DNA from: Parasphingorhabdus sp. | GTDB lineage: Bacteria > Pseudomonadota > Alphaproteobacteria > Sphingomonadales > Sphingomonadaceae | Length of the DNA stretch: 64,000 nucleotides | Reading direction: 5' to 3' | NCBI GenBank assembly: GCA_030373505.1 | Contig: JAUCYS010000001.1 | Span: 186,001-250,000, forward strand | Shown here: piece after piece, positions 1-11,769 of the stretch | Layout of the letters: every line of letters starts with the position of its first letter | Position numbering within the stretch: the first letter of the stretch is position 1 | Notes under the pieces: generated by a model | The model's input: the letters and a program-made list of their open reading frames with translations, nothing else | What the model was told of the DNA's origin: nothing | The model's database searches: none | Program-made: the position numbers and the translations under genes

Positions 1-551
1 TGCAGACTGTTGCAGCGGATCGGGTAATTCTGCTCCTTGCAGTGCAGCGCGACCGATTTGGTCATCGACCGGACGCCGCCCTTGGCAGCGCTATAGGCGA
101 CGAACGGGGCATAGCCCTGCAGGGCAGCCATCGAACTGAGGTTGATGATCGAACTGGGCTGGTCATTGGACTTCATCACCTTGACGGCCGCGCGGCAGCC
201 CAGAAACACGCCCTCGAGCATCACCGCATTCTGTTTGCGGAACTGTTCCCGCGAGCAATCCTCTATCGTGCCGGGAATGACCAGGCCGGCATTGTTTACC
301 AGAATATGCGGTGTGCCAAAGCTGTCGATGGTCGCTTCCATTATGGCGTCCCAGCGCTGCTCGTCGGCAACATCCTGATGCAGGGCGACAGCATTTGCGC
401 CGATCGCATCGGCAACTTTGGTTGCGGCCTCCAGATCGATGTCGGTCAATAGGACCCGAGCACCCTGTTCAGCGAAGCTCTGGGCAATCGCCTTTCCCAG
501 GCCGGAACCTGCCCCGGTCACGACAGCAATTTTTCCGGTAAGACGGCTCAT
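1..551 (-). CDS. SDR family NAD(P)-dependent oxidoreductase (3' end cut by window edge)
   Basis: The reverse strand is open from an ATG at 551 to the window edge, giving 183 residues of a classical short-chain dehydrogenase. The cofactor loop TGAGSGLG is at residues 12-19, NNAG at 86-89, the catalytic serine at 139/140 and YSAAK with Tyr153 and Lys157. The substrate cannot be told from sequence. It is divergent from a tandem pair of TonB-dependent receptors, and another SDR lies beyond them, so the group may handle one imported hydrophobic substrate (inference). About 70 C-terminal residues lie outside the window. Confidence 0.9.
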   Translation of the reverse strand, partial: MSRLTGKIAVVTGAGSGLGKAIAQSFAEQGARVLLTDIDLEAATKVADAIGANAVALHQDVADEQRWDAIMEATIDSFGTPHILVNNAGLVIPGTIEDCSREQFRKQNAVMLEGVFLGCRAAVKVMKSNDQPSSIINLSSMAALQGYAPFVAYSAAKGGVRSMTKSVALHCKEQNYPIRCNSL

Positions 552-611
552 CTATTTTCTCCATGTTCCCATTGCATCCTTTTAGGCGGCGAGTTTTGCG
601 TCGCTGCAATG

Positions 612-709
612 CCCAATTTGATTAGCACGTCTGCAGATTGTGCCGATAGCATGAACAAATGTTGCTAGAAAAACACAGTTTGTCCTGCGTGCTATCAAAT
701 TGGCTAGCA
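612..709. promoter_or_regulatory. Divergent promoter region with clustered TAGCA/TGCTA half-sites
   Basis: The 270-base gap between the divergent SDR and receptor genes is AT-richer than its surroundings. It carries five TAGCA/TGCTA half-sites (about 623-627, 647-651, 663-667, 690-694 and 705-709). The outermost blocks form an imperfect inverted repeat: CCCAATTTGATTAGCACG at 612-629 faces CGTGCTATCAAATTGG at 688-703. The inner pair 647-667 is a second dyad. This is the pattern of an operator array for a dimeric regulator shared by both promoters. No regulator gene is visible nearby. Confidence 0.45.
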
Positions 710-821
710 GAGCCTCCACGAACCCAAGCTTAAGATATGGTGATAACAAGGCGGAGAAAACCGCAGAGATTTTGAAGTTTGGGAACCGGCAAAAATTGCC
801 GGACCAATTTGGGAGAGCGCC

Positions 822-3281
822 ATGACCAAATATTTCTCACGCCACAAATCCGACTTGAAAAACAAGATAGCGAGATCCCTTTTGCTGGGATCCGCTGCCA
901 GTTTCGCCCTTGCGGGTCTTGCCACGCCGGCCTTGGCGCAAGATGCCGAGGAAGTCGATGAAGCCACCATCATCACCGTGATTGCCCGCAAGCAGACAGA
1001 GACATTGCAGGAAGTGCCGGTGACCATCACCGCTATTGGCGGCGATACGCTGGACAAATTTCAGGTCAACGAAATCGCTGACGTGGTCAGCCGGGTGCCG
1101 GCGCTCAATGTGCAGGTCGGGGGGTCCGGTTCCGGTGGTCAGATCAGTTTGCGCGGGGTTGGCTCGTCCAATATTTCGGCGGCCTTTGATTCCGCCGTTG
1201 CCTTCGATTTCGACGGCATTCAGGTCAGCACGATGCGCATGGTGCAAGCCGGCTTTTTCGATGTCCAGCAGATCGATGTCCTGAAAGGGCCGCAGTCGCT
1301 TTTCTTCGGCAAAAGTGCTTCGGCCGGTGTGATTTCCATACGCTCGGCCAATCCGACGCAGGAATGGGAAGTGGCGGGCAAGGGCTCCTACGAGTTTGAG
1401 GAAAACGGCTATACAATCGGGGGGCATATCTCCGGTCCGATCAGCGATACTCTGGGTATCCGCGTTGCAGCGCAATATCAGGATATTGAAGATTATGTGA
1501 AGCTGGCACCGGGTACGGCCGCCTTCAATCCGGATGGCAGCATCAGGAGCACCAAAGGCTTCAAGAATTTTGTCGGCCGTGTGACCCTGCAATGGGACCC
1601 CTCAGACAATTTCAACGCCAATCTGAAGCTGAACTATGTCAAGAACAAGAATGACGGAGCGATCGCGCATTCGGACATCAATTGCGGTGCCAATGGCGTG
1701 GCGGATCCCGTATATTTGCTGAGTGGCGCTTTGATCATTCCCTCCAACGCTGACTGCAATGACAGGGACGGCCTGTATCATACGTCAGACGGCGCCGCTG
1801 CTTTGACCAGTCAGGTTCCGGACGGATCGGCCGGCAAGCCGCGCTTCGAAAATGGTATCCCTTATGGCGAAACCGATATTTTCCTGGGACGGCTGAGATG
1901 GGATCTCGACCTGTCCGATACGCTGACATTGTCATCGGTCTCCGGATATATGAGTCTCGATGCCGTTGATACCGATTGCTATGCCTATGTCGGTCAATTT
2001 TCTCCCACCGTACCGGCAAATTCCGGTTGCAGCGATCCGCAAAACAAGACCGAGCAATTCTCTCAAGAACTGCGCATCGCCAGTGATTTTGATGGCATGT
2101 TCAATTTCATGGTCGGCGCATTTTATGAAGACCGCGACATTGATTTCAACACCTCGCAGCAAGGCGTGAATATCTCGTTCGTCGCGCCCGACCCGGTCAC
2201 CGGCAATACATATGACTGGTATAAAAAGCAGAATACCAAAACGGAGGCGCTGTCGTTCTTCGCCAGTGCCACGCTGGATCTGACGGAACAGCTGGAACTG
2301 TCGGGCGGCCTGCGCTGGACCGACGAGAAAAAGGTCTCCCGTATCTCGGTGCCTTATGTTCATACGTTCCTGTCTTCGACGCCGGCATTTATCAACAGCG
2401 GTTTCTTCTCGGGGCCCATCATATTCAAGGACTCCAATTTCTCGCCGGAAGTATCGATCAAATATCAAGCGACACCGGACATCAATATCTATGGTGCCTT
2501 CAAGACCGGCTTCAAATCCGGCGGCATCGACAATAGCGCGCTGCCCTCCAACAGCTTGCTGGGCTTCAACGATCCTGATCCTGCCGTTCGCGCAGCGGTT
2601 GCGGATGCGCTGAAATTCAAGTCGGAAACCGGGCTTGGCGGCGAAGTCGGCGTGAAGGCACAATTTGCAGATCGCACGGTGACCCTGAACAGCTCGCTCT
2701 TCTATTATGTGTTCGATGATCTTCAGGTGCAGAATTTCGACGCGGCGACGGTTCAGTTCCAGACTTTCAATGCCAGCCAGTTGACGAGCAAGGGTGTTGA
2801 TGTGGAATGGGGATGGCGGACACCGGTCGAGGGTCTGAATCTGTCCGGTTCTTTTGCCTATACGGATGCCAAATTCACGGCGCCCTTCGTGACGACTTCG
2901 GGCGAGGACCTCGATGGCCGGGCTGCAGCCCGGGCTCCGAAATTTGCCGCCAATGCCGCCTTTGACTGGTCTGTCCCGATGGGCAGCGCCATCGAACTGG
3001 GGCTAAACGGCAATCTGCAATATAGCGGTTCCTATTTCACCAATGAAGATTCACTGACCGACCTTAAGCAGGACAGCTATGTGTCTGTTGATGGGGCGGT
3101 CTCGGTCGGCGATCCGGACGGCAAATGGAAATTGTCTCTGATCGGCGTCAATCTGACCGACAAAATCTGGGTCAATACCAGCGGCGGGCGTCCATTTCTG
3201 CAACCGGGTGTCGGCGACGATCTGATCGTTACCCAGAATCGTGGTCGCCAGGTCTTCGTGGAAGCCGCGTTCAAGTTCTGA
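822..3281 (+). CDS. TonB-dependent outer-membrane receptor (copy 1)
   Basis: An 819-residue outer-membrane receptor. An N-terminal signal peptide ends near ALAQ (about residue 40). A TonB-box-like segment (EATIITVIARKQ, about residues 47-58) and a plug domain follow, with LQEVPVTITAI, the LRGVGSS motif and the VLKGPQSLFFG motif typical of TonB receptors. The C-terminus ends in aromatic FKF, as usual for a beta-barrel. Four cysteines in two close pairs in the loops may form disulfides. It should import a substrate in a TonB/ExbBD-dependent way; which one is unknown. It is followed by its own terminator and by a close paralogue of about 85-90% identity by eye. Confidence 0.93.
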   Translation: MTKYFSRHKSDLKNKIARSLLLGSAASFALAGLATPALAQDAEEVDEATIITVIARKQTETLQEVPVTITAIGGDTLDKFQVNEIADVVSRVPALNVQVGGSGSGGQISLRGVGSSNISAAFDSAVAFDFDGIQVSTMRMVQAGFFDVQQIDVLKGPQSLFFGKSASAGVISIRSANPTQEWEVAGKGSYEFEENGYTIGGHISGPISDTLGIRVAAQYQDIEDYVKLAPGTAAFNPDGSIRSTKGFKNFVGRVTLQWDPSDNFNANLKLNYVKNKNDGAIAHSDINCGANGVADPVYLLSGALIIPSNADCNDRDGLYHTSDGAAALTSQVPDGSAGKPRFENGIPYGETDIFLGRLRWDLDLSDTLTLSSVSGYMSLDAVDTDCYAYVGQFSPTVPANSGCSDPQNKTEQFSQELRIASDFDGMFNFMVGAFYEDRDIDFNTSQQGVNISFVAPDPVTGNTYDWYKKQNTKTEALSFFASATLDLTEQLELSGGLRWTDEKKVSRISVPYVHTFLSSTPAFINSGFFSGPIIFKDSNFSPEVSIKYQATPDINIYGAFKTGFKSGGIDNSALPSNSLLGFNDPDPAVRAAVADALKFKSETGLGGEVGVKAQFADRTVTLNSSLFYYVFDDLQVQNFDAATVQFQTFNASQLTSKGVDVEWGWRTPVEGLNLSGSFAYTDAKFTAPFVTTSGEDLDGRAAARAPKFAANAAFDWSVPMGSAIELGLNGNLQYSGSYFTNEDSLTDLKQDSYVSVDGAVSVGDPDGKWKLSLIGVNLTDKIWVNTSGGRPFLQPGVGDDLIVTQNRGRQVFVEAAFKF

Positions 3282-3301
3282 TCAGTTCGCTGATCCAATC
3301 G

Positions 3302-3337
3302 GACCGGGGCAGCGAAGGCTGTTCCCGGTCTTTTTTT
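3302..3337 (+). terminator. Rho-independent terminator after receptor copy 1
   Basis: The stem GACCGGG at 3302-3308 pairs with CCCGGTC at 3324-3330, with an inner CAGC/GCTG pairing, and is followed by seven T (3331-3337). The architecture matches the terminator behind receptor copy 2, so the duplication appears to have included the terminator. Confidence 0.88.
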
Positions 3338-3483
3338 GTTTCTGCGGGCAGTTTGAAATAGCGAAAGTGACAGTGGTGGGTACCTGCTGAACTGCTAGTC
3401 GCAGCGCAGTCAAGGCGGAAAACCGTCGTACATTATGGATGTACCTCAGGTCAGAAACTGAGGTATTTTTTTTGGAGGAACTG

Positions 3484-5946
3484 ATGACTGCACAATCGAC
3501 ACGTCTTAATAATTTATTCCCGCGCAAGGCCGTTCGTGTGTTGCTGATGGGTACGGCAGCCAGTCTGGCCCTGTCGGGCATCGCGACTTCGGCCCACGCT
3601 CAGGACGCTGTCGATGAAGTCGATGAAGCGAATGTGATCACCGTGGTTGCCCGCAAGCAGACGGAGACCTTGCAGGAAGTACCGGTAACCGTCACCGCCA
3701 TCGGGGGCGATACGCTGGAGAAATTCCAGGTCAATGAAATCGCCGACGTGGTCAGCCGCGTCCCGGCGCTCAATGTCCAGGTTGGTGGCTCCGGTTCCGG
3801 CGGGCAGATCAGCCTGCGTGGTGTCGGTTCGTCCAATATCTCCGCTGCATTCGATTCCGCTGTCGCCTTTGATTTCGACGGGGTGCAGGTCAGCACCATG
3901 CGGATGGTTCAGGCCGGTTTTTTTGACGTTCAGCAGATCGACGTTCTGAAAGGACCGCAATCGCTGTTCTTCGGCAAAAGCGCTTCGGCCGGCGTTTTCT
4001 CCATCCGTTCTGCCAATCCGACGCGGGAATGGGAAATGGCGGGCAAGGCCTCCTATGAGTTTGAGGAAAAGGGCTACACCGTCGGCGGCCATATTTCCGG
4101 CCCGCTTACCGATACGCTTGGCATCCGGGTGGCCGCGCAATATCAGGATATCGAGGATTATGTGAAGCTGGCACCGGGAACGCCGGCGTTCAATCCCGAC
4201 GGAACCGTTCGGGATTCCCGGGGCATCAGCAGCTTTGTCAGTCGTGTCACCCTGCAGTGGGACCCCGTCGACAATTTCAATGCCAATCTGAAGATCAATT
4301 ATATCAAGAACAAGAGCGACGGCGCGATCGGTCATACCGATATCAACTGTGGCGCAAATGGTGTTGCAGACCCCGTATATCTGCTGAGCGGCGCTGTGAT
4401 CATCCCGTCCAACGCCGACTGCAACGATCGCGATGGCCTCTATCATACGTCGGATCCGGCTGCGGCCCTGGCCGGCAATGTTCCGACAGGATCGGGCGGC
4501 GATCCGCGCTTTGAAAATGGTGTCACCTATGGCGAGACCGATATTTTCTTCGGCCGGTTGAAATGGGATCTGGACCTTTCCGATGCGCTGACCCTGTCAT
4601 CGGTTTCCGGCTATCTCAGCCTCGATGCTATCGATACCGACTGCTATGCCTATGTCGGGCAGTTTGCCAATGGTGCGCCAGGCAACTCGGGCTGCAGCGA
4701 TCCGGTCAACAAGACCGAACAGTTCACCCAGGAACTGCGTGTGACCAGCGATTTTGACGGTATGTTCAACTTCATGCTCGGGGCATTTTACGAAACCCGG
4801 GACATTGATTTCAACACCTCGCAGCAGGGCGTGAACATCTCGTTCCTTGGCGCGGATCCGGTCACCGGATTCACCTATGACTGGTATAAAAAGCAGAATA
4901 CCAAGACCGAGGCGCTGTCTTTCTTTGCCAGCGCAACGCTTGCCTTCACCGACCAGCTGGAGCTTTCCGGTGGTGTGCGCTGGACCGATGAAAAGAAGGT
5001 GTCGAGGATCAGTGTTCCTTATGTTCACAGCTTCCTCTCTTCGACTCCGGCCTTCATCAGCAGCGGCTTCTTCTCGGGTCCGATTACCTTCAAGGACTCC
5101 AATTTCTCGCCGGAGGTCTCGATCAAATATCAGGCCACGCCCGACGTGAATATCTATGCCGCCTTCAAGACCGGATTCAAATCGGGCGGTATCGACAACA
5201 GCGCCTTGCCATCGAACAGCCTGCTCGGCTTCAATGATCCCGATCCTAACGTTCGCCAGAATGTGGCCGATGCGCTGAAGTTCAAATCGGAAACCGGCCT
5301 CGGCGGCGAAGTCGGCGTCAAGGCGCAATTTGCTGACCGCACGTTTACTTTGAACACATCGGCATTTTATTATGTCTTTGATGACCTGCAGGTGCAGACA
5401 TTCAATGCGGCAACGGTCCAGTTTCTGACCTTCAATGCCAGCCAGCTGACCAGTCAGGGTGTCGATGTCGAATGGGGATGGCGGACACCGGTGGAGGGTC
5501 TGAATCTTTCCGGCTCGCTGGCCTATACCGATGCGGCTTTCTCTGCCCCGTTCGTCACCACCTCCGGTCAGGATCTCGACGGTCGCCAGGCCGCTCGTGC
5601 TCCGAAATTTGCGGGTAACGCAGCTTTCGACTGGACGGTGCCAATGGGCGATTCGTTCGAGTTCGGCCTGAACGGCAATGTGCAATATAGCGGATCCTAT
5701 TTCACCAACGAAGATTCGCTGACTGATTTTCGGCAGGACAGCTATGTCTCGTTCGACGGTTCGGTCTCGGTCGGAGATCCGGACGGCAAATGGAAATTGT
5801 CGCTGGTCGGCGTCAACCTGACCGACGAAATCTGGGTGAACACCAGCAGTGGTCGTCCGTTCCTGCAGCCGGGCGTGGGTGACGATCTCGTCGTGACCCA
5901 GAACCGCGGTCGCCAGGTCTTCGTGGAAGCCGCCTTCAAGTTCTGA
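3484..5946 (+). CDS. TonB-dependent outer-membrane receptor (copy 2)
   Basis: An 820-residue paralogue of the preceding receptor. The start is placed at the ATG at 3484 because GGAGGA lies just upstream (about 3473-3478); an in-frame upstream ATG at 3439 lacks this. The signal peptide ends near AHAQ. The TonB-box-like segment, plug motifs (LRGVGSS, VLKGPQSLFFG), four loop cysteines and terminal FKF are all kept. Differences from copy 1 are mostly conservative and spread along the gene, so this is an old duplication or one under continued selection. Import substrate unknown. Confidence 0.93.
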   Translation: MTAQSTRLNNLFPRKAVRVLLMGTAASLALSGIATSAHAQDAVDEVDEANVITVVARKQTETLQEVPVTVTAIGGDTLEKFQVNEIADVVSRVPALNVQVGGSGSGGQISLRGVGSSNISAAFDSAVAFDFDGVQVSTMRMVQAGFFDVQQIDVLKGPQSLFFGKSASAGVFSIRSANPTREWEMAGKASYEFEEKGYTVGGHISGPLTDTLGIRVAAQYQDIEDYVKLAPGTPAFNPDGTVRDSRGISSFVSRVTLQWDPVDNFNANLKINYIKNKSDGAIGHTDINCGANGVADPVYLLSGAVIIPSNADCNDRDGLYHTSDPAAALAGNVPTGSGGDPRFENGVTYGETDIFFGRLKWDLDLSDALTLSSVSGYLSLDAIDTDCYAYVGQFANGAPGNSGCSDPVNKTEQFTQELRVTSDFDGMFNFMLGAFYETRDIDFNTSQQGVNISFLGADPVTGFTYDWYKKQNTKTEALSFFASATLAFTDQLELSGGVRWTDEKKVSRISVPYVHSFLSSTPAFISSGFFSGPITFKDSNFSPEVSIKYQATPDVNIYAAFKTGFKSGGIDNSALPSNSLLGFNDPDPNVRQNVADALKFKSETGLGGEVGVKAQFADRTFTLNTSAFYYVFDDLQVQTFNAATVQFLTFNASQLTSQGVDVEWGWRTPVEGLNLSGSLAYTDAAFSAPFVTTSGQDLDGRQAARAPKFAGNAAFDWTVPMGDSFEFGLNGNVQYSGSYFTNEDSLTDFRQDSYVSFDGSVSVGDPDGKWKLSLVGVNLTDEIWVNTSSGRPFLQPGVGDDLVVTQNRGRQVFVEAAFKF

Positions 5947-5966
5947 TCATCCTCTCTGATCAATCT

Positions 5967-6004
5967 GGGCCGGGGTAGCGCACGCTATTCCCGGCCCTTT
6001 TTTT
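5967..6004 (+). terminator. Rho-independent terminator after receptor copy 2
   Basis: The stem GGGCCGGG at 5967-5974 pairs with CCCGGCCC at 5990-5997, with an inner AGCG/CGCT pairing, and is followed by a run of seven T to 6004. It is a sister structure of the terminator at 3302-3337. Confidence 0.9.
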
Positions 6005-6105
6005 GGCGCTGCACATTGCCAACGGTAGCCATAATGAGAGTAGCCGGCAGTCAGCGACCGGCTAAGGTGCAGCGATAAATAGCAACCAGGTTGAGGAGCA
6101 AGTCT

Positions 6106-6897
6106 ATGGGACGTCTAGAAGGAAAAAGAGCGGTCATTCTCGGAGCCGCGGGCAAGGATAATATGGGGCAGGTCATTGCCCGGCGGATGCATGACGAAGG
6201 TGCGGATGTGCTTGTCGCCGGCCGCCATGAAGACGAACTGAAACGCTTTGCGGAAGAGATCGGCGGCCATTATGCGATTTGCGATCTTACCAAGGAAGCG
6301 GATATCAAGGCGCTGGGCGAGGCAGCCAAGAGCAAGATGGGCGGCGTCGATGTCGCCATCAACGCGACCGGCATAGGCTTTCTGAAGCCCTTTCTGGAAA
6401 ATACCAAAGAAGAACTGGAAATGATGTCGGCGCTGCAGCTCGTCGGACCGTTCCAATTCTATCAGGAAATGATCAAGGCGATGGGCGAAGGCGGATCGAT
6501 CATCCAGATCAGTTCGGCGACGGCGACCATCATGCTCAACGACCACGCCGCCTATATGGGGACCAAGGCAGCGACCGATCATATCATCCGCTGCGTCGCT
6601 CATGAATTTGGCGAGAGGGGAATCCGTGCGAACAGCATTTCTCCCGGTCTCACGCGAACGCCGATGACCGCAGGGGTCGATCAGGTGCCTGGGCTGGTCG
6701 AGTCCTTCGAAGCGCGTTATCCGCTTGGCCGGATCGGTACCAGCGAGGATATCGCCGCAGCGGCTGTGTTCCTGGCCAGCGACGAATGTTTCATGACCGG
6801 CGAAAATCTGCAGGTCAACGGCGGGCTGTGTCTGCGCGGCAATCCAACCCGCAAGGACCAGGAACTGATGATGGCGTCGCTCGCTCCGGCGTCCTGA
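6106..6897 (+). CDS. SDR family oxidoreductase
   Basis: A 263-residue short-chain dehydrogenase. The ATG at 6106 is chosen because GAGG lies 9-10 bases upstream; a TTG at 6091 in the same frame falls inside that ribosome binding site. The glycine-rich loop is the divergent form GAAGKDNMG (about 13-21). NATG at 86-89 replaces the usual NNAG. Catalytic Ser136/137, Tyr150 and Lys154 are present. The C-terminal part has the usual GEN-x-x-VNGG motif. The divergent cofactor loop resembles that of enoyl-reductase-like and atypical SDRs, so the exact reaction is open. It follows the receptor pair and may act on the imported compound (inference). Confidence 0.88.
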   Translation: MGRLEGKRAVILGAAGKDNMGQVIARRMHDEGADVLVAGRHEDELKRFAEEIGGHYAICDLTKEADIKALGEAAKSKMGGVDVAINATGIGFLKPFLENTKEELEMMSALQLVGPFQFYQEMIKAMGEGGSIIQISSATATIMLNDHAAYMGTKAATDHIIRCVAHEFGERGIRANSISPGLTRTPMTAGVDQVPGLVESFEARYPLGRIGTSEDIAAAAVFLASDECFMTGENLQVNGGLCLRGNPTRKDQELMMASLAPAS

Positions 6898-6903
6898 TCC
6901 CGT

Positions 6904-7251
6904 CTATCGCTTGAGCCGCTTCTGGATGTGCGGGCGAATCTTCAGGAACTGCTGATACAGGAGCTCGAGGATCGCCAGCACGCCGGGAACGCGGGCAAGC
7001 AGGCCGAGAGGCCGAAGCAGCGGGATCCCCCGCCACATCGCGGCAAAGGCAGCCGCACCGGACAATAGCTGCCCGTTTTCGGTGGCATGAAACCGGTCGA
7101 GCATCAGCTGGCGGTCCAGCGGGCAGGCGGCATCGGGCCCGGCAATGTCAACGAAGGTGATCGCCCCGCGACGGTCCAGCTTGCGCATCAGGGCGATCTC
7201 CCGGATGCACAGCGGGCAGGCGCCATCATACCAGACGGTGACGCTGGCCAT
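6904..7251 (-). CDS. DCC-family (DUF393) thiol-disulfide oxidoreductase-like protein
   Basis: A 115-residue protein opening with VWYDGACPLCIREI, the YDGxCPxC signature of the DCC (DUF393) family, with the CxxC near residues 13-16. These proteins are predicted thioredoxin-fold redox proteins; the role of most is unknown. It converges on the upstream SDR with only six bases between stop codons and lies downstream of gyrB on the same strand. Confidence 0.85.
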   Translation of the reverse strand: MASVTVWYDGACPLCIREIALMRKLDRRGAITFVDIAGPDAACPLDRQLMLDRFHATENGQLLSGAAAFAAMWRGIPLLRPLGLLARVPGVLAILELLYQQFLKIRPHIQKRLKR

Positions 7252-7369
7252 CAGAGCTGTCCTGGCCTGTGTTTCTTGTCTGTCCTGCTCAACATGGGCC
7301 CAAACTACTCACCGGAACGATCTGATGCCATATGGCCTAAAGAACTACCGCGGGAGCGGGCGAGGGCCC

Positions 7370-9959
<2,590 letters not shown>

Positions 9960-10169
9960 ATCAACGGCTTAACATATTGGAGCAAGCGGCGATATTTTCT
10001 CGCGCGAAGCCGCGAAGAATGCGAAGACTCTCTATGCAAATTCCGTCCGAAAAGCTGTCGGCAATCGCCGTTGAATGGGGCTACAAGGCGGTCGGGCTCG
10101 GCCGCGGTCTCCGGATTGGCTTCGGGGCAGCGGCCTTTGCGTGCATCAACCGAGGAAAGGATCTCTTCC

Positions 10170-10571
10170 ATGACCAATCCCGCCGATATGGTCCCCTTCG
10201 CCAAAACCATGGGCATCACCATCACCGCGATGGACAAGGACAAGGTCTGCGGCGAGATGCTGGTGCGGCCGGAGATCTGCACCGCCGGCAACGGCCGCGG
10301 CAGTCCTAGCATCCATGGCGGCGCGGTGATGACCTTTGCCGATGTGCTGGGCGCGTTTGGCGGTTTCGCCAATCTGCCCGAGGGCTCGAACGGCACCACC
10401 ACTTCCGAAAGCAAGACCAATTTCCTGAATGCCGCGCCCGAGGGCAGCATGGTCTATGGCGAGGCGACGCCGTTCAAGGTCGGCCGGCGGCAGTCGGTCT
10501 GGCAGACGAAGATTACGCTGGAGGACGGCACGCTGGTGGCGGTGGTGACGCAGACCCAGATCGTGCTGTGA
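10170..10571 (+). CDS. PaaI-family (hotdog fold) thioesterase
   Basis: A 133-residue hotdog-fold protein. The ATG at 10170 follows GAGGAAAGG; the open frame runs further upstream but that part has no domain sequence. The segment [19 protein letters not shown] carries the HGG and the downstream acidic residue (Asp) of PaaI/YdiI-type acyl-CoA thioesterases. The C-terminal half has the beta strands typical of the fold. It probably hydrolyses an aryl- or acyl-CoA ester; the substrate is unknown. Confidence 0.87.
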   Translation: MTNPADMVPFAKTMGITITAMDKDKVCGEMLVRPEICTAGNGRGSPSIHGGAVMTFADVLGAFGGFANLPEGSNGTTTSESKTNFLNAAPEGSMVYGEATPFKVGRRQSVWQTKITLEDGTLVAVVTQTQIVL

Positions 10572-10623
10572 GGGCTGCCGCGTCAATCCGTTCGTCCCGC
10601 GACCGTCGCAGCTTGGCCACCCG

Positions 10624-10730
10624 CCGTTCGTCCTGAGCCCTGTCGAAACCGCAACTTCCTGTTCGTGCTGAGCCTGTCGAAGCACCCTAGGCGCTCTCCA
10701 GCGTCCTTCGACAGGCTCAGGACGAACGGG
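10624..10730. repeat. Palindromic intergenic repeat family 1, three copies
   Basis: Three copies of a short repeat built on TTCGTCCTGAGCCTGTCGAA lie at about 10624-10648, 10661-10685 and (inverted) 10701-10730. The last two form an inverted pair able to make a long hairpin. The same family recurs at 16.4, 31.2 and, degenerate, 60.6 kb. It is a REP-like element type widespread in sphingomonads (from general knowledge). Confidence 0.8.
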
Positions 10731-10847
10731 ATAGCAATGCTCGTCGGGGGCTTGGGGGGGTAGTTGGTATCGGGACTCAGCAGCCCCCCAGGCCGCAATA
10801 TATTCGCCGCTTCCCAAAGGGCCCGCCTTTGCGCTAAACCTGCCTGC

Positions 10848-11354
10848 ATGAACAAAACCCTGCTCGCCGCGTCGCTGTTGTGCCTGGCAACCACCGCCTG
10901 CTCCGAATCCACCAAGGTCAGCGATGACCTGCGCGAGAGCAGCGCCGATCTGGAAAATCCGACCGGGCGGACCGAGCGGGTCGAGGCCGACCCGACCGCC
11001 AAGCCGGTGCGGATCGGCGAGGGCGGTCCGCGCTTCGCTGCCTGCCAGTCGGTCGGCGAGGTCGGTCGGCATGACAGCGGCGCGCTGCCGGTACTCAGCG
11101 CCCCGTTCGACGCGGCAGAGAAAAAGGACAGCCTGGTACCCGGCCAGCGCGTCTATATCTGCACCCGCAGCATCGACCAGCAATGGTTCGGCATCGTCTA
11201 TGACAAGGCGCCCGCAGCCGCGGAAGGCGCATCGGCCCCCCGCAGCCCCGGCAATTGCGGCGTCTCCTCCCCGGTCCGCGCCAAGCGCAATTATGATGGC
11301 CCCTGCGCAAGCGGCTGGGTTGAGAGCATCTATGTGGTGCTGGTCGCGGGCTAG
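10848..11354 (+). CDS. Small exported protein, probable lipoprotein
   Basis: A 168-residue protein starting at the ATG at 10848, with a short hydrophobic signal (KTLLAASLLCLATTAC) whose cysteine near residue 20 could be lipidated, although the lipobox is imperfect. The mature part has FAACQSVGEV, VYICTRSIDQQWFGIVY and a terminal CASGWVESIYV segment, resembling SH3-like periplasmic domains. I do not recognise a named family. Function unknown. Confidence 0.7.
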   Translation: MNKTLLAASLLCLATTACSESTKVSDDLRESSADLENPTGRTERVEADPTAKPVRIGEGGPRFAACQSVGEVGRHDSGALPVLSAPFDAAEKKDSLVPGQRVYICTRSIDQQWFGIVYDKAPAAAEGASAPRSPGNCGVSSPVRAKRNYDGPCASGWVESIYVVLVAG

Positions 11355-11468
11355 GATCAATCGTCCTTTGAGGGCAACGGCACGGGGGAAAGCGACCACT
11401 AACGGCAGGGTCTTGAGGTGATTTGCATTGTTTAGCGCATCCGGGCCACCGGGCTATGATCGACAGGC

Positions 11469-11496
11469 AAAAAAAACGGGGCCAAAAGGGCCCCGT
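11469..11496 (-). terminator. Rho-independent terminator for the 82-residue exported protein
   Basis: On the reverse strand the hairpin ACGGGGCC/GGCCCCGT (11476-11483 with 11489-11496) is followed by eight T (complement of the A run at 11469-11476). It sits about 25 bases past the stop of the gene at 11521-11769. Confidence 0.88.
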
Positions 11497-11520
11497 CTCT
11501 CAATAGCGTTTACCGTTTAC

Positions 11521-11769
11521 TCACGGGCTGGTCGGACCATCGGTGGTTTCTGCGATCAGAAAAAATCCGCCGACGATGGCCGCGGTTACCAAAAGACCGA
11601 TCAGGCCTTCGCTACCGCCTTCAAGCTTCGAAGCGGCTTCGCTCTTGGCAGCTACGCGCTCGATTTTCGACACAGCAGGCTTTGCAACATTCTGTTGCGA
11701 TTGAGCCAAGGCCGGCGAAGCGATCAAGGACACCGAAGCCATGCACGCTGCTAATTTACCCAGTTTCAT
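11521..11769 (-). CDS. Small exported/membrane protein, unknown function
   Basis: An 82-residue protein. A signal peptide ends near ALAQ (residue 23). A lysine- and alanine-rich linker follows, then one hydrophobic segment (EGLIGLLVTAAIVGGFFLIA, about 54-73) and a short polar tail. It has its own strong terminator and an AT-rich upstream region, so it is probably well expressed as a single gene. Many sphingomonads carry small proteins of this layout; no function is known to me. Confidence 0.75.
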   Translation of the reverse strand: MKLGKLAACMASVSLIASPALAQSQQNVAKPAVSKIERVAAKSEAASKLEGGSEGLIGLLVTAAIVGGFFLIAETTDGPTSP

